From positions 186,001-250,000 of the forward strand of contig NZ_OX579588.1 of NCBI RefSeq assembly GCF_951229915.1: a stretch of DNA of 64,000 nt, read 5' to 3'. The notes beneath the pieces were generated by a model. The model searched no databases. It saw nothing but the letters and a program-made list of their open reading frames with translations, and was not told the DNA's origin. Both the position numbers and the translations under genes were made by a program. This DNA comes from Candidatus Ornithobacterium hominis (GTDB lineage Bacteria > Bacteroidota > Bacteroidia > Flavobacteriales > Weeksellaceae). Of this stretch, positions 9,380-19,518 are shown piece after piece (position 1 is the first letter of the stretch; every line of letters begins with the position of its first letter).

Positions 9380-10099
9380 ATGGATATTAAAAATGAATTA
9401 ATTGGCAACATCGTTGCAAAAGACTTTAGAACTGCTGCAATTTTCAAAAAAAATCAAATTGATTTTTGCTGCCGCGGTGGTAGAACGATAGAAGATGCTT
9501 GTGCTGATAAAAATATTAATCCTCAGGCGATTTATGATGAGATTGAAAATTTAAATATCAAGCAAGATAACACGATAGATTTCAATGCTTTCCCATTAGA
9601 TTTATTGGCTGATTATGTAGAGAAAACTCACCACCGCTACGTGGAAGAGAAAACGCCTGTTTTGTTAACTTTCTTAGATAAAATCCGTAAAGTTCACGGA
9701 GAGCACCACCCAGAATTGTTTGAAGTTTATGAGCTATTTGAGGCTTCATCACGTGATTTAGCCGCACATTTGAAAAAAGAAGAACTAATTCTTTTCCCTT
9801 TCATTAGAAAAATGATAAAAGCTAAAATCTCTGGCGAAAAGCTAGAGCAACCTCATTTCGGTACGGTAGAGAATCCTGTGAATATGATGAAAGAAGAGCA
9901 CACCGTGGAGGGTGACCGTATGAGAAAAATTGCTGAATTGACCAATGAGTTTCAACCTCCAGCAGATGCGTGCAACACCTATCAAGTAGCTTTTGCCATG
10001 TTGCAAGATTTTGAAAATGATTTGCATAAGCATATTCATTTAGAGAATAATATTTTATTCCCCAAATCATTGCAACTAGAAGAGAGTTTTAAAATTTAA
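9380..10099 (+). CDS. ric: Iron-sulfur cluster repair di-iron protein
   Basis: 239 aa, also called ScdA/YtfE. Di-iron hemerythrin-like protein that restores Fe-S clusters damaged by NO or oxidants. The N-terminal ScdA domain (residues 1-60) has the FCCRGG motif at C30-C31. The hemerythrin domain follows with ligand-type His/Glu in HHRYVEEK, HGEHHPE, AAHLKKEELILFPF, KEEHTVEGD and KHIHLENNILFP. Directly downstream of the Rrf2 regulator, same strand, and followed by a strong terminator. The pair forms a self-contained stress-response unit. Confidence 0.95.
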   Translation: MDIKNELIGNIVAKDFRTAAIFKKNQIDFCCRGGRTIEDACADKNINPQAIYDEIENLNIKQDNTIDFNAFPLDLLADYVEKTHHRYVEEKTPVLLTFLDKIRKVHGEHHPELFEVYELFEASSRDLAAHLKKEELILFPFIRKMIKAKISGEKLEQPHFGTVENPVNMMKEEHTVEGDRMRKIAELTNEFQPPADACNTYQVAFAMLQDFENDLHKHIHLENNILFPKSLQLEESFKI

Positions 10100-10130
10100 T
10101 TCTAACTTTTGAAAACTAATAAAACTAAAG

Positions 10131-10164
10131 AAAGGATTGAGTTGAGAAATTCAATCCTTTTTTT
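10131..10164 (+). terminator. Rho-independent terminator of ric
   Basis: Perfect 10-bp stem AAAGGATTGA/TCAATCCTTT, 10-nt loop, then a T run. Confidence 0.9.
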
Positions 10165-10400
10165 TCTTAGCGTTCAATTAAAATTTCAATATTTTTCTAA
10201 GCCTCAATTTTTTTTGAATAACCCGCAGTAATTTAGCCTGGTGAAGCTAAGATTTGTTTGCTTATAATCAATTAAGTAGTTCAATAAATTTGCGCATTCA
10301 AGAAACTTAAACAATTTGAAAATAAAACCCCTTTAATAATGCTCTTCGGTCTAAAATGTCTGAAATTTACAAGGCTTGGAAAATAAATGAAAAAAATGAT

Positions 10401-10408
10401 TAAGTTTG
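10401..10408 (+). promoter_or_regulatory. Putative -7 element of lpxB
   Basis: TAAGTTTG, 19 nt before the lpxB ATG, predicting a leader of about 15 nt. Confidence 0.45.
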
Positions 10409-10427
10409 TTAAGAATCTCTTTATGAT

Positions 10428-11531
10428 ATGAAATATTACATCATTGCTGGTGAAGCCTCCGGAGATTTACACGGGAGCAATTTGATGAAAGAACTGCAAA
10501 AGCTAGATTCAGCAGCGGAATTTAGGTTTTGGGGAGGGGATTTGATGGCAGAAGTTGGGGGAACCTTGGTCAAACATTATCGTGAGTTAGCTTTTATGGG
10601 ATTTATAGAGGTGCTGATGAACATTAGAACGATTTTGTCTAATATTTATTTTTGCAAAAGAGACATTTTAGATTGGCAACCAGATAAGGTTATTTTTATC
10701 GATTACCCTGGTTTTAATTTGAGAATCGCACCTTTTGCCAAAGAAAATGGCTTTGAAACGATCTATTATATTTCTCCGCAAGTTTGGGCTTGGAAGAGTG
10801 ATCGTGTCAAAAAAATAAAAAAATGTATCGACCAGATGTTAGTCATTCTCCCGTTTGAGAAAGATTTTTATGCACGCTGGGGTTATCAAGTTGAATTTGT
10901 GGGGCATCCATTGTTGGACGCTTTTGCGCAAAAAGATTTTGAAAAAAAGGAAATTTTTCTCAAAAAATATGGCTTAAATGAGAAACCCATCATTGCCTTG
11001 TTGCCTGGTAGCCGAAAGCAAGAAATCACTAAAAAATTACCAACAATGCTGGCGATGGAAAAGCTATTTCCTGATTACCAATTTGTGATAGCTGGAGCGC
11101 CAGGGCAAGATTTAGAATTCTATCAATCACTGATGAGTAAGGGCACGAAGGTGGTGAAAAATGATACGTACAATCTTTTGCACAATGCTCACGCAGCTTT
11201 GGTTACCAGCGGAACAGCAACGCTGGAAGCGGCACTGATGAAGGTACCAGAAGTGGTCTGCTACAAAGGCAGTCGGATTTCATATGAAATCGGGAAAAGA
11301 TTAATTAAAAATATTGACTACATCTCTTTAGTTAATTTAATTTTAGAAAAAGAAGTAGTGAAAGAGCTGATTCAAACAGACTTTACCGAAGAAAATTTAC
11401 AGAAAGAGTTAGCTAAAATTTTGGAAATAGGGCATCGAGAAAGAATAGAAAAAGAATATCAAGAATTACGAGAAAAATTGGGTGGAGAAGGAGCCTCAGC
11501 ACAAGCTGCAAAATTAATTGTAAAGAGCTAA
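10428..11531 (+). CDS. lpxB: Lipid-A-disaccharide synthase
   Basis: 367 aa GT19 enzyme joining UDP-2,3-diacylglucosamine and lipid X, peripheral on the inner membrane. Family landmarks: IAGEASGDLHGSNLM at residues 6-20, FIDYPGFNLRIA, YYISPQVWAWKSDRVKKIK, LLPGSRKQEI, and TSGTATLEAALMKVPEVVCYK. Stop is 3 nt before the comEC start, so the two are co-transcribed. Fifth step of lipid A synthesis; lpxD, lpxC and lpxA lie 30 kb away in this window. Confidence 0.97.
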   Translation: MKYYIIAGEASGDLHGSNLMKELQKLDSAAEFRFWGGDLMAEVGGTLVKHYRELAFMGFIEVLMNIRTILSNIYFCKRDILDWQPDKVIFIDYPGFNLRIAPFAKENGFETIYYISPQVWAWKSDRVKKIKKCIDQMLVILPFEKDFYARWGYQVEFVGHPLLDAFAQKDFEKKEIFLKKYGLNEKPIIALLPGSRKQEITKKLPTMLAMEKLFPDYQFVIAGAPGQDLEFYQSLMSKGTKVVKNDTYNLLHNAHAALVTSGTATLEAALMKVPEVVCYKGSRISYEIGKRLIKNIDYISLVNLILEKEVVKELIQTDFTEENLQKELAKILEIGHRERIEKEYQELREKLGGEGASAQAAKLIVKS

Positions 11532-11534
11532 GTC

Positions 11535-13487
11535 ATGAATTTTCAGCCCTTTGCATTCTATGTAGCAGCTTTAGCTGGGGGAATATTGATTCAAAATTGG
11601 TTAAGTTTTTCTGCCTATAAATTAGGTTTCTTTCTATTTTTGGTGCTACTTATTTTAATTTTCACTTTTTTTAAAGGCTTTAGAAATTTATTTGTTTTCA
11701 CCTCTTTAGCTTCCATTTTGATGGTCGGGGCAATCGTCTTTAGCTTTCACAAATTACCTGAATCTATAGATGAAATTTCACTCCAAAAAGTGGGAATAAA
11801 AGTGAAAGTGAAGGAATTTCTAAAGCCTTCAGAAAAATACCAAAAATACACGGGCGAAATTCTAAATGCAGACAATTCAACCATCAATCATCAGAAAATT
11901 TTGCTTTACATTCCTAAGGATAAACCACTGATTTTCCCAGGGCAAAATGTTTTGCTCAAAGGCTCTTTGCAAGCTGTTCCGCCAGCGCTAAACCCACATC
12001 AGTTTGATTACCGAAATTACCTAAAACACAAGGAAATAGGTTTGCAGATTTTTGCTAGAGAGATTAAAGTAACGGATGAAAGTTTGAATACATCAGGATG
12101 GTTTTGGAAGCAAAAAACTCAAATCAAAAAACGGCTAGAAAAAAATCAATTTTCCACAACTTCTCAGCTTTTTATCGCTTCGCTCGGTTTAGGAGATCGA
12201 ACTGATTTTAGTACGGAGTTGACACAGAAACTTTCGTTTGCAGGGGTAATTCACTTGTTTGCCATTTCAGGTTTGCATGTTGGGATTGTTTTTGGATTAA
12301 TGATGATTTTAGGGCTCCCGTTGTTAAGATTCCCTTACGGGAGAAAACTAAGAATTGTATTTTCTCTGTTGATGATTTGGCTGTATGCTTGGTTTATCGG
12401 TTTTTCACCATCGGTTACTCGAGCTGCATTGATGCTGACGATTTATTACGCTACGTTTCTTTTGCAACGCCCTACCAATATTTATCACACGCTTTGTTTG
12501 GCAGCCTTTATTTTATTACTTATTCAGCCACATCAGCTGTTTGATGTTGGATTTTTACTGAGCTTTTCAGCTGTTTTTTTTATCGTCTATTTTAATCCCA
12601 TACGAGAGAAATTTAAAATGAAAATCCCGAAACGGTGGCGGAAGATTTATGACATAGCGGTGATATCACTATTTGCGCAGCTGGGCGTGATGCCTGTGAT
12701 TTTATATTATTTTGGTAATTTTTCCTTTTTATTTTTGTTTGCTAATATTTTGCTGATTTTGCTAGCTGGGTTTTTAGTCATTCTTTCGCTATTGATGGTT
12801 GGTTGGGTAATCGTGGCAGATGTACCTCAAATTTTGGTGAAAACAGTGAATTTTGGAATGGAAATGATTTATCAACTGATTGATTTTTTTGCTCATCAAG
12901 ATGGATTTATTGTACAGAATATTTCTTGGAATTGGGTTCAAATTTTAGCTTGGCTATCGGCTTTGATTTTCATGAAAAAAATCTTAGAAAAGCATGCAAT
13001 TCAGCTAGTTTTGGGTTTGCTTTGCTGCGTCGTATTGTTTGAGAGCGCACGTTGGGTTGAAACTTATCAAGCTGTGCAAAAAAAGGAATTAATTGTGTTC
13101 CATCAGAACCGAGGTAGCGCGCTGGGTTGGAGAGATGGGCGGGAGCTCAGAGTATTCTATAAAGGTGAGAATATTAAGGGTTTGAGAGATTTTATTTTAA
13201 AACCTTACATCAGAAAAGAAAAAATCAAGGCTTTAGAAATTTTTGAATTTGGAGAGGATTTTGCTCAAGGGAAATTCCACAAAATAGGAAGTAAAATAAA
13301 GCTTGGAGAGACTCGAATTAGTCTTATGCCGCCAAATACTAATGCTAGCTATATTATTGAAAAAGATGAAAGTCAATGGAGAATAATAGATGGGATATCT
13401 TATCAAAATAAAATTGAAAAGGCAAATAAAAATTTTCTAATCTATAAGACTCAAGAAAAAGGAGCCCTGATTTTGAGAAATTTTTAA
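11535..13487 (+). CDS. ComEC/Rec2-family DNA-uptake channel protein
   Basis: 650 aa polytopic membrane protein thought to form the pore for single-stranded DNA entry in natural transformation. Residues ~1-60 are hydrophobic helices, ~75-190 a soluble DUF4131/OB-like domain (NPHQFDYRNYLKHKEIG), and ~215-515 the Competence domain with FAISGLHVGIVFGL and SPSVTRAALM. The C-terminal ~130 residues lack the HxHxDH metallo-beta-lactamase motif of long ComEC proteins, so the nuclease-like part is missing or highly diverged. Three internal repeat copies, plus one over the stop. In an operon with lpxB. Confidence 0.9.
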   Translation: MNFQPFAFYVAALAGGILIQNWLSFSAYKLGFFLFLVLLILIFTFFKGFRNLFVFTSLASILMVGAIVFSFHKLPESIDEISLQKVGIKVKVKEFLKPSEKYQKYTGEILNADNSTINHQKILLYIPKDKPLIFPGQNVLLKGSLQAVPPALNPHQFDYRNYLKHKEIGLQIFAREIKVTDESLNTSGWFWKQKTQIKKRLEKNQFSTTSQLFIASLGLGDRTDFSTELTQKLSFAGVIHLFAISGLHVGIVFGLMMILGLPLLRFPYGRKLRIVFSLLMIWLYAWFIGFSPSVTRAALMLTIYYATFLLQRPTNIYHTLCLAAFILLLIQPHQLFDVGFLLSFSAVFFIVYFNPIREKFKMKIPKRWRKIYDIAVISLFAQLGVMPVILYYFGNFSFLFLFANILLILLAGFLVILSLLMVGWVIVADVPQILVKTVNFGMEMIYQLIDFFAHQDGFIVQNISWNWVQILAWLSALIFMKKILEKHAIQLVLGLLCCVVLFESARWVETYQAVQKKELIVFHQNRGSALGWRDGRELRVFYKGENIKGLRDFILKPYIRKEKIKALEIFEFGEDFAQGKFHKIGSKIKLGETRISLMPPNTNASYIIEKDESQWRIIDGISYQNKIEKANKNFLIYKTQEKGALILRNF

Positions 13488-13547
13488 AGGCTTAGAAAAA
13501 TTTATTTTATCCTGAAATTTGCGTCACTTCTTTTTTTTATTATTTGT

Positions 13548-13600
13548 AGAAATAGCTGTTAATTATTCGTTTAGAAATCAAATAATTAACAGCTATTTCT
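13548..13600. terminator. 20-bp-arm hairpin between comEC and ABC-F gene
   Basis: Perfect inverted repeat: arms 13548-13567 and 13581-13600, loop 13 nt, in the convergent gap. A bidirectional terminator is the simplest reading. A 17-nt piece of the arm, AATAGCTGTTAATTATT, recurs at 26740-26756 upstream of the cco operon, which suggests it may be a mobile or shared element. Confidence 0.6.
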
Positions 13601-13627
13601 TATTTTGCTCTATTCTTTTTTTTAATA

Positions 13628-15775
<2,148 letters not shown>

Positions 15776-15820
15776 TTTTGCGTTAAATATAGGATTAAAT
15801 TAAATTATAGTTTATTTAGT

Positions 15821-17266
15821 ATGAAAAAGTTAAATTTAGTATTAGGCTTGGTAGCTCTGCTCTTTGCAGGCTCACTTAAGGCTCAAGATGCCCAAAATCC
15901 TTGGGGAATTTCTATCGGTGCACATGCTGTGGATCACACCTCAGTTAGTGGGCTTTTTGATGGTTTTTTTGATTATGATGATTACAGTGTAGTACCACCG
16001 TTATCAAAACTTTCAGTTGTACGTCACCTGTCTGGACCTTTCAGTGCAGATTTAACTGCTTCCATTGGGCAGATTGACAACAAAAGATTAATGTTAAATG
16101 ATTTATTTTTCTTAAACGCAGGTTTAGGTTTGCGTTTTCAGTTTTTGAATGCTTTCACTAAAAAAAGTAGTTGGTTTGACCCTTACTTACGCGTAGGTGC
16201 TTCATACAACAAGACAGATTATAGCAAGATTAATATATCTAAGAGTTCTCCTTACAAAACTTTCGATGGATCTCTTATCGACAAAGAATTTAAAGGAGCA
16301 GAAGATCACTTTATGACTCAGTTAGGAGCAGGAATCAACTTTTGGTTTACAGACAACATCGGGCTAAACATTGCATCTGATTACAACTGGGCGCCAACCG
16401 TGGAAGGAAATACAATTAACTTCTTTCAGCATACTGCTGGTTTAGCCTTTAAATTCGGATTACAAGACAGAGATAAGGATGGAATCCCAGATGATAAAGA
16501 CGAATGCCCAGATACATTTGGTTTGAAAGAGTTTAATGGTTGCCCAGATACTGATGGAGATGGAATCCGTGATATAGATGACGCTTGCCCAGAGGTTGCA
16601 GGTTTGCCAGAATACAACGGCTGCCCAGATACCGATGGCGATGGTATAGCTGACAATGTAGATAAATGCCCAAACCAAGCAGGGCCTAAAGAAAACAATG
16701 GTTGCCCTTGGCCAGATACTGATGGAGATGGGCTAAATGACAATGTAGATAAATGCCCAAATCAAGCAGGACCTAAGGAAAATAATGGTTGCCCTTGGCC
16801 AGATACTGATGGCGACGGATTCACAGACAATGTAGATAAATGCCCTAACGAGCCAGGTATAGCACCAAGCGGATGCCCAGAGGCAGCAGTAATGGTACAA
16901 AACATCAATGTTGGGTTTGCAGTTGAGTTTGATTTTGATAAAGCTTCAATCCGACCAGTTTCTAAAGCTAAAATCGAAGAAAAAGCAGCTCAAATTAGAA
17001 AAGTTCTAGAGGTTTATCCAGATATGACTTTATATATCGACGGGCATACCGATAGCAAAGGTGCTGCTTCTTATAACAAAAATCTTTCTCAGAAAAGAGC
17101 AGCCTCTGTAGTACAAGCGCTGGAAGGAGAAGGAATCTCTGCAGGAGTATTGACTCCAAGAGGATTTGGTGAATCTCAGCCAAAATGTTCAAACGATACC
17201 GAAGAAGGTAGACAATGTAACAGAAGAGTTGAGGTAACTATCAATAAACTAGGTGAGCAGAAATAA
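15821..17266 (+). CDS. OmpA-family outer-membrane protein with TSP3 repeats
   Basis: 481 aa. Signal peptide residues 1-21 (to SLKA|QD). N-terminal ~200 residues look like an 8-stranded beta-barrel (FGLQ end). Residues ~222-365 hold five thrombospondin type 3 calcium-binding units (DTDGDGIxDxxDxCP). The C-terminal OmpA peptidoglycan-binding domain (~370-478) has FDKASIRPVSKAKIEE, IDGHTDSKGAASYNKNLSQKRA and NRRVEVTI. It anchors the outer membrane to murein; similar proteins are abundant antigens in Flavobacteria. Monocistronic, ended by a clear terminator. Confidence 0.95.
   Translation: MKKLNLVLGLVALLFAGSLKAQDAQNPWGISIGAHAVDHTSVSGLFDGFFDYDDYSVVPPLSKLSVVRHLSGPFSADLTASIGQIDNKRLMLNDLFFLNAGLGLRFQFLNAFTKKSSWFDPYLRVGASYNKTDYSKINISKSSPYKTFDGSLIDKEFKGAEDHFMTQLGAGINFWFTDNIGLNIASDYNWAPTVEGNTINFFQHTAGLAFKFGLQDRDKDGIPDDKDECPDTFGLKEFNGCPDTDGDGIRDIDDACPEVAGLPEYNGCPDTDGDGIADNVDKCPNQAGPKENNGCPWPDTDGDGLNDNVDKCPNQAGPKENNGCPWPDTDGDGFTDNVDKCPNEPGIAPSGCPEAAVMVQNINVGFAVEFDFDKASIRPVSKAKIEEKAAQIRKVLEVYPDMTLYIDGHTDSKGAASYNKNLSQKRAASVVQALEGEGISAGVLTPRGFGESQPKCSNDTEEGRQCNRRVEVTINKLGEQK
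16652..16850 (+). repeat. 87-bp in-frame tandem repeat inside the OmpA gene
   Basis: The word GACAATGTAGATAAATGCCC recurs at 16652 and 16739, and with small changes at 16826, at exact 87-nt (29-codon) spacing; the first two units are nearly identical. Such recent duplication can change TSP3 unit number. Confidence 0.8.
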
Positions 17267-17298
17267 TCACACGTTTATTATAATATAAACAAAGAATT

Positions 17299-17328
17299 AA
17301 GCCGTTTCATATTTTGAGGCGGCTTTTT
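17299..17328 (+). terminator. Terminator after the OmpA gene
   Basis: Stem AAGCCG/CGGCTT (17299-17304 / 17320-17325) followed by T residues, 33 nt after the stop. Confidence 0.75.
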
Positions 17329-17470
17329 CGTTTAAAATTTTTAAGCCTTAAAAAAAAACATGTCAAAAAACATATCAAAAAACTTATAAAAGTAATGTAT
17401 TTTATTCCAAAAATATTTTGAATATTTCTTATCTTTAAACCAAAATAAAATTTCACAAAATCATTAAATC

Positions 17471-18397
17471 ATGAAAGTAACAGTTGTAGGTGCTGGAGCC
17501 GTAGGCGCTAGTTGTGCAGAATACATTGCAATTAAAAATTTTGCCTCAGAAGTTGTTTTAGTTGACATCAAAGAAGGCTATGCTGAAGGGAAGGCTATGG
17601 ACTTGATGCAAACGGCTTCTTTAAATCATTTTGACACAAAAATCACGGGTTCTACCAACGATTATTCTAAAACAGCAGATAGCCAAGTAGCAGTAATTAC
17701 TTCAGGAATCCCTAGAAAACCAGGAATGACTCGTGAGGAATTAATCGGAACAAATGCCAATATCGTGAAATCAGTCGTAGAGCAATTGGTAAAAGAATCG
17801 CCTGATATTACGATTATAGTGGTGAGCAACCCAATGGACACCATGGCATATTTGGTTCACAAAGCAACTGATTTACCCAAAAATAAAATCATAGGAATGG
17901 GAGGCGCTTTAGATAGTGCTCGTTTCAAATACAGATTAGCCGAAGCTTTAGATTGCCCAATTTCAGATGTTGACGGAATGGTGATTGGTGCACACAGTGA
18001 CACTGGAATGTTGCCATTAACACGCTTAGCAACTAGAAATGGTGTGCCAGCGTCTAAATTCACTAGCCAAGAAAAATTAGACGAAGTAGAGCAATCAACA
18101 CGTGTGGGCGGTGCCACTTTGACTAAATTGCTTGGGACATCGGCTTGGTATGCACCAGGTGCTGCCGTGAGCGAATTGGTAAGAGCCATTGCTCAAGATT
18201 CCAAAAAAATGTTCCCTTGCTCACTACTATTGGAAGGAGAATATGGGTTGAACGATGTGTGTGTAGGCGTGCCAGCAATCATTGGAGCGAATGGAGTAGA
18301 GGAAATCATAGAAATCGAATTGAATGAAGAAGAACGTGCCAAGTTTGACGAAGCTGTGGAAAAAGTAAGAGAAGTGAATAAGGCTTTAGATGCTTGA
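17471..18397 (+). CDS. mdh: Malate dehydrogenase
   Basis: 308 aa NAD-dependent TCA-cycle enzyme of the LDH-like MDH group. Rossmann motif GAGAVGASCAEYIA at residues 7-20. Substrate arginines in GIPRKPGMTREEL, where Arg in the RKPGMTR loop gives malate over lactate specificity. VSNPMDTMAYL carries the NAD-site Asn, and the catalytic His is in MVIGAHSDTGMLPLTR. The family's usual GGHGD is GAHSD here, a mild variant. Monocistronic; a repeat copy (18408) and a terminator follow. Confidence 0.95.
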   Translation: MKVTVVGAGAVGASCAEYIAIKNFASEVVLVDIKEGYAEGKAMDLMQTASLNHFDTKITGSTNDYSKTADSQVAVITSGIPRKPGMTREELIGTNANIVKSVVEQLVKESPDITIIVVSNPMDTMAYLVHKATDLPKNKIIGMGGALDSARFKYRLAEALDCPISDVDGMVIGAHSDTGMLPLTRLATRNGVPASKFTSQEKLDEVEQSTRVGGATLTKLLGTSAWYAPGAAVSELVRAIAQDSKKMFPCSLLLEGEYGLNDVCVGVPAIIGANGVEEIIEIELNEEERAKFDEAVEKVREVNKALDA

Positions 18398-18440
18398 AAA
18401 ATTTTTTAAGCCTTAGAAAAAAATAGACTTAAAAATTAAA

Positions 18441-18481
18441 AAAAACCTCAGAGAGATTAGATTATTTTCTGAGGTTTTTTT
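18441..18481 (+). terminator. Terminator between mdh and pyrD
   Basis: Stem AAAAACCTCAGA pairing with TCTGAGGTTTTT around a loop of about 15 nt, with T- and A-tracts on both sides, so it can serve both convergent genes. Confidence 0.85.
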
Positions 18482-18503
18482 ATTTATTTGCATGAGAAAA
18501 TTT

Positions 18504-19433
18504 TTAAAGGCTCTTTAAATTCCCTTTAAAATCCTCAATTTTAGAATAGTTTTTTTTGTACATAATTTCCTCCAATTCTTTTTCAAGCCTTGAGAAAATT
18601 TGATTTTTTTCTTTCATCAGCTGCGAACCAACCTGTACCATCGAAGCACCACACAGTAAATGCTCAAAAACATCTTTACCGCTCAATATGCCGCCACAGC
18701 CAATAATTTTAATGGATTTTGGTAGTAATTCATAAAATTTTCTAACATTTGCAAGCGCCGTAGGCTTTACATATTCACCGCCCAATCCGCCAAAACCATC
18801 TTTGGGTTTGATGACAACAGATTCAGTTTGGGCATCGATGTATAAGCCATTGCCAATGGAATTAATGCATGTTACAAAAGATAACGGAAATTGCTTTAAA
18901 ATCTCAGCCATTTGCTCAAAGTGAACCATATCGAAGTACGGCGGGAGCTTCACGCCCAGAGGTTTATCGGTATAAATTTCAAATACTTGCTCTAAAACTT
19001 CTCGTGTCCGCTGAAAATCGTAACCAGTTTGCGGTTTCCCCATGATATTGGGACAAGATAAATTCAGTTCAAGTAGAAACTCAGCTTTGCTTTCGTGTGC
19101 CTTTTTAGCCATGGCTAAATTGTCTTCAAGACACAACCCCGCGATGGATAGGAAAAGTGGTTTCTGATGATAATTATTCTCAATGAAATTTAAATAAAAA
19201 TCAAAACCTTGGTTGGCTAACCCCATTGAATTGATGGTTCCTAAAGGCGTTTCTGCATAGCGTGGCGTTGGATTCCCTTCACGATACAGGGGCGTGGCAC
19301 TTTTCGTGACCAAACTGGAGTTGCTCCCGCTCAATAAGGCGTTGAGTTCATCATAACTGGTGCATAAGGCTCCGCTGGCGTTCATCAAAGGATTTTTGAA
19401 GCTGAAATTGGCAATATTTGTGGATAAATCCAT
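18504..19433 (-). CDS. pyrD: Dihydroorotate dehydrogenase, class 1A (fumarate-type)
   Basis: 309 aa, matching class 1A length (~311) with no membrane helix. Oxidises dihydroorotate to orotate using FMN and, in this class, fumarate as acceptor in the cytosol. The catalytic Cys is in LNLSCPNIMGKPQ (near residue 130); class 2 enzymes have Ser. Other landmarks: NPLMNASGALC, SMGLANQGFDFYL, GVKLPPYFDMVHF, GCGGILSGKDVFEHLLCGASMVQVGS. Divergent from pyrEF, whose start is 85 nt away, so the last three UMP-synthesis steps sit together. Class 1A is unusual among bacteria outside lactic acid bacteria. Confidence 0.93.
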   Translation of the reverse strand: MDLSTNIANFSFKNPLMNASGALCTSYDELNALLSGSNSSLVTKSATPLYREGNPTPRYAETPLGTINSMGLANQGFDFYLNFIENNYHQKPLFLSIAGLCLEDNLAMAKKAHESKAEFLLELNLSCPNIMGKPQTGYDFQRTREVLEQVFEIYTDKPLGVKLPPYFDMVHFEQMAEILKQFPLSFVTCINSIGNGLYIDAQTESVVIKPKDGFGGLGGEYVKPTALANVRKFYELLPKSIKIIGCGGILSGKDVFEHLLCGASMVQVGSQLMKEKNQIFSRLEKELEEIMYKKNYSKIEDFKGNLKSL

Positions 19434-19518
19434 AAAAGTTCAATTAAGTGTGAGTGCATAAAAATAAGAATTCTTTTAAATTTGCTGAAATTACAATTCA
19501 ATTTCTAAAAAACCGCTC

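Larger units (their letters stand above)
10100..10427. other. Non-coding gap between ric and lpxB
   Basis: 328 nt with no convincing gene. It holds the ric terminator (10131-10164), a degenerate (10199) and a fuller (10371) dispersed-repeat copy, a TAAATTTG promoter-like word at 10285, and the likely lpxB promoter at 10401. Confidence 0.6.

Noticed and set aside
16426..16743. Antisense reading frame with Ser/Pro-rich repeats, and repeat pattern resembling a CRISPR array
   Set aside because: It is the shadow of the in-frame TSP3 calcium-binding repeats; there are no spacers and the period is 29 codons. No CRISPR array was seen in the window.
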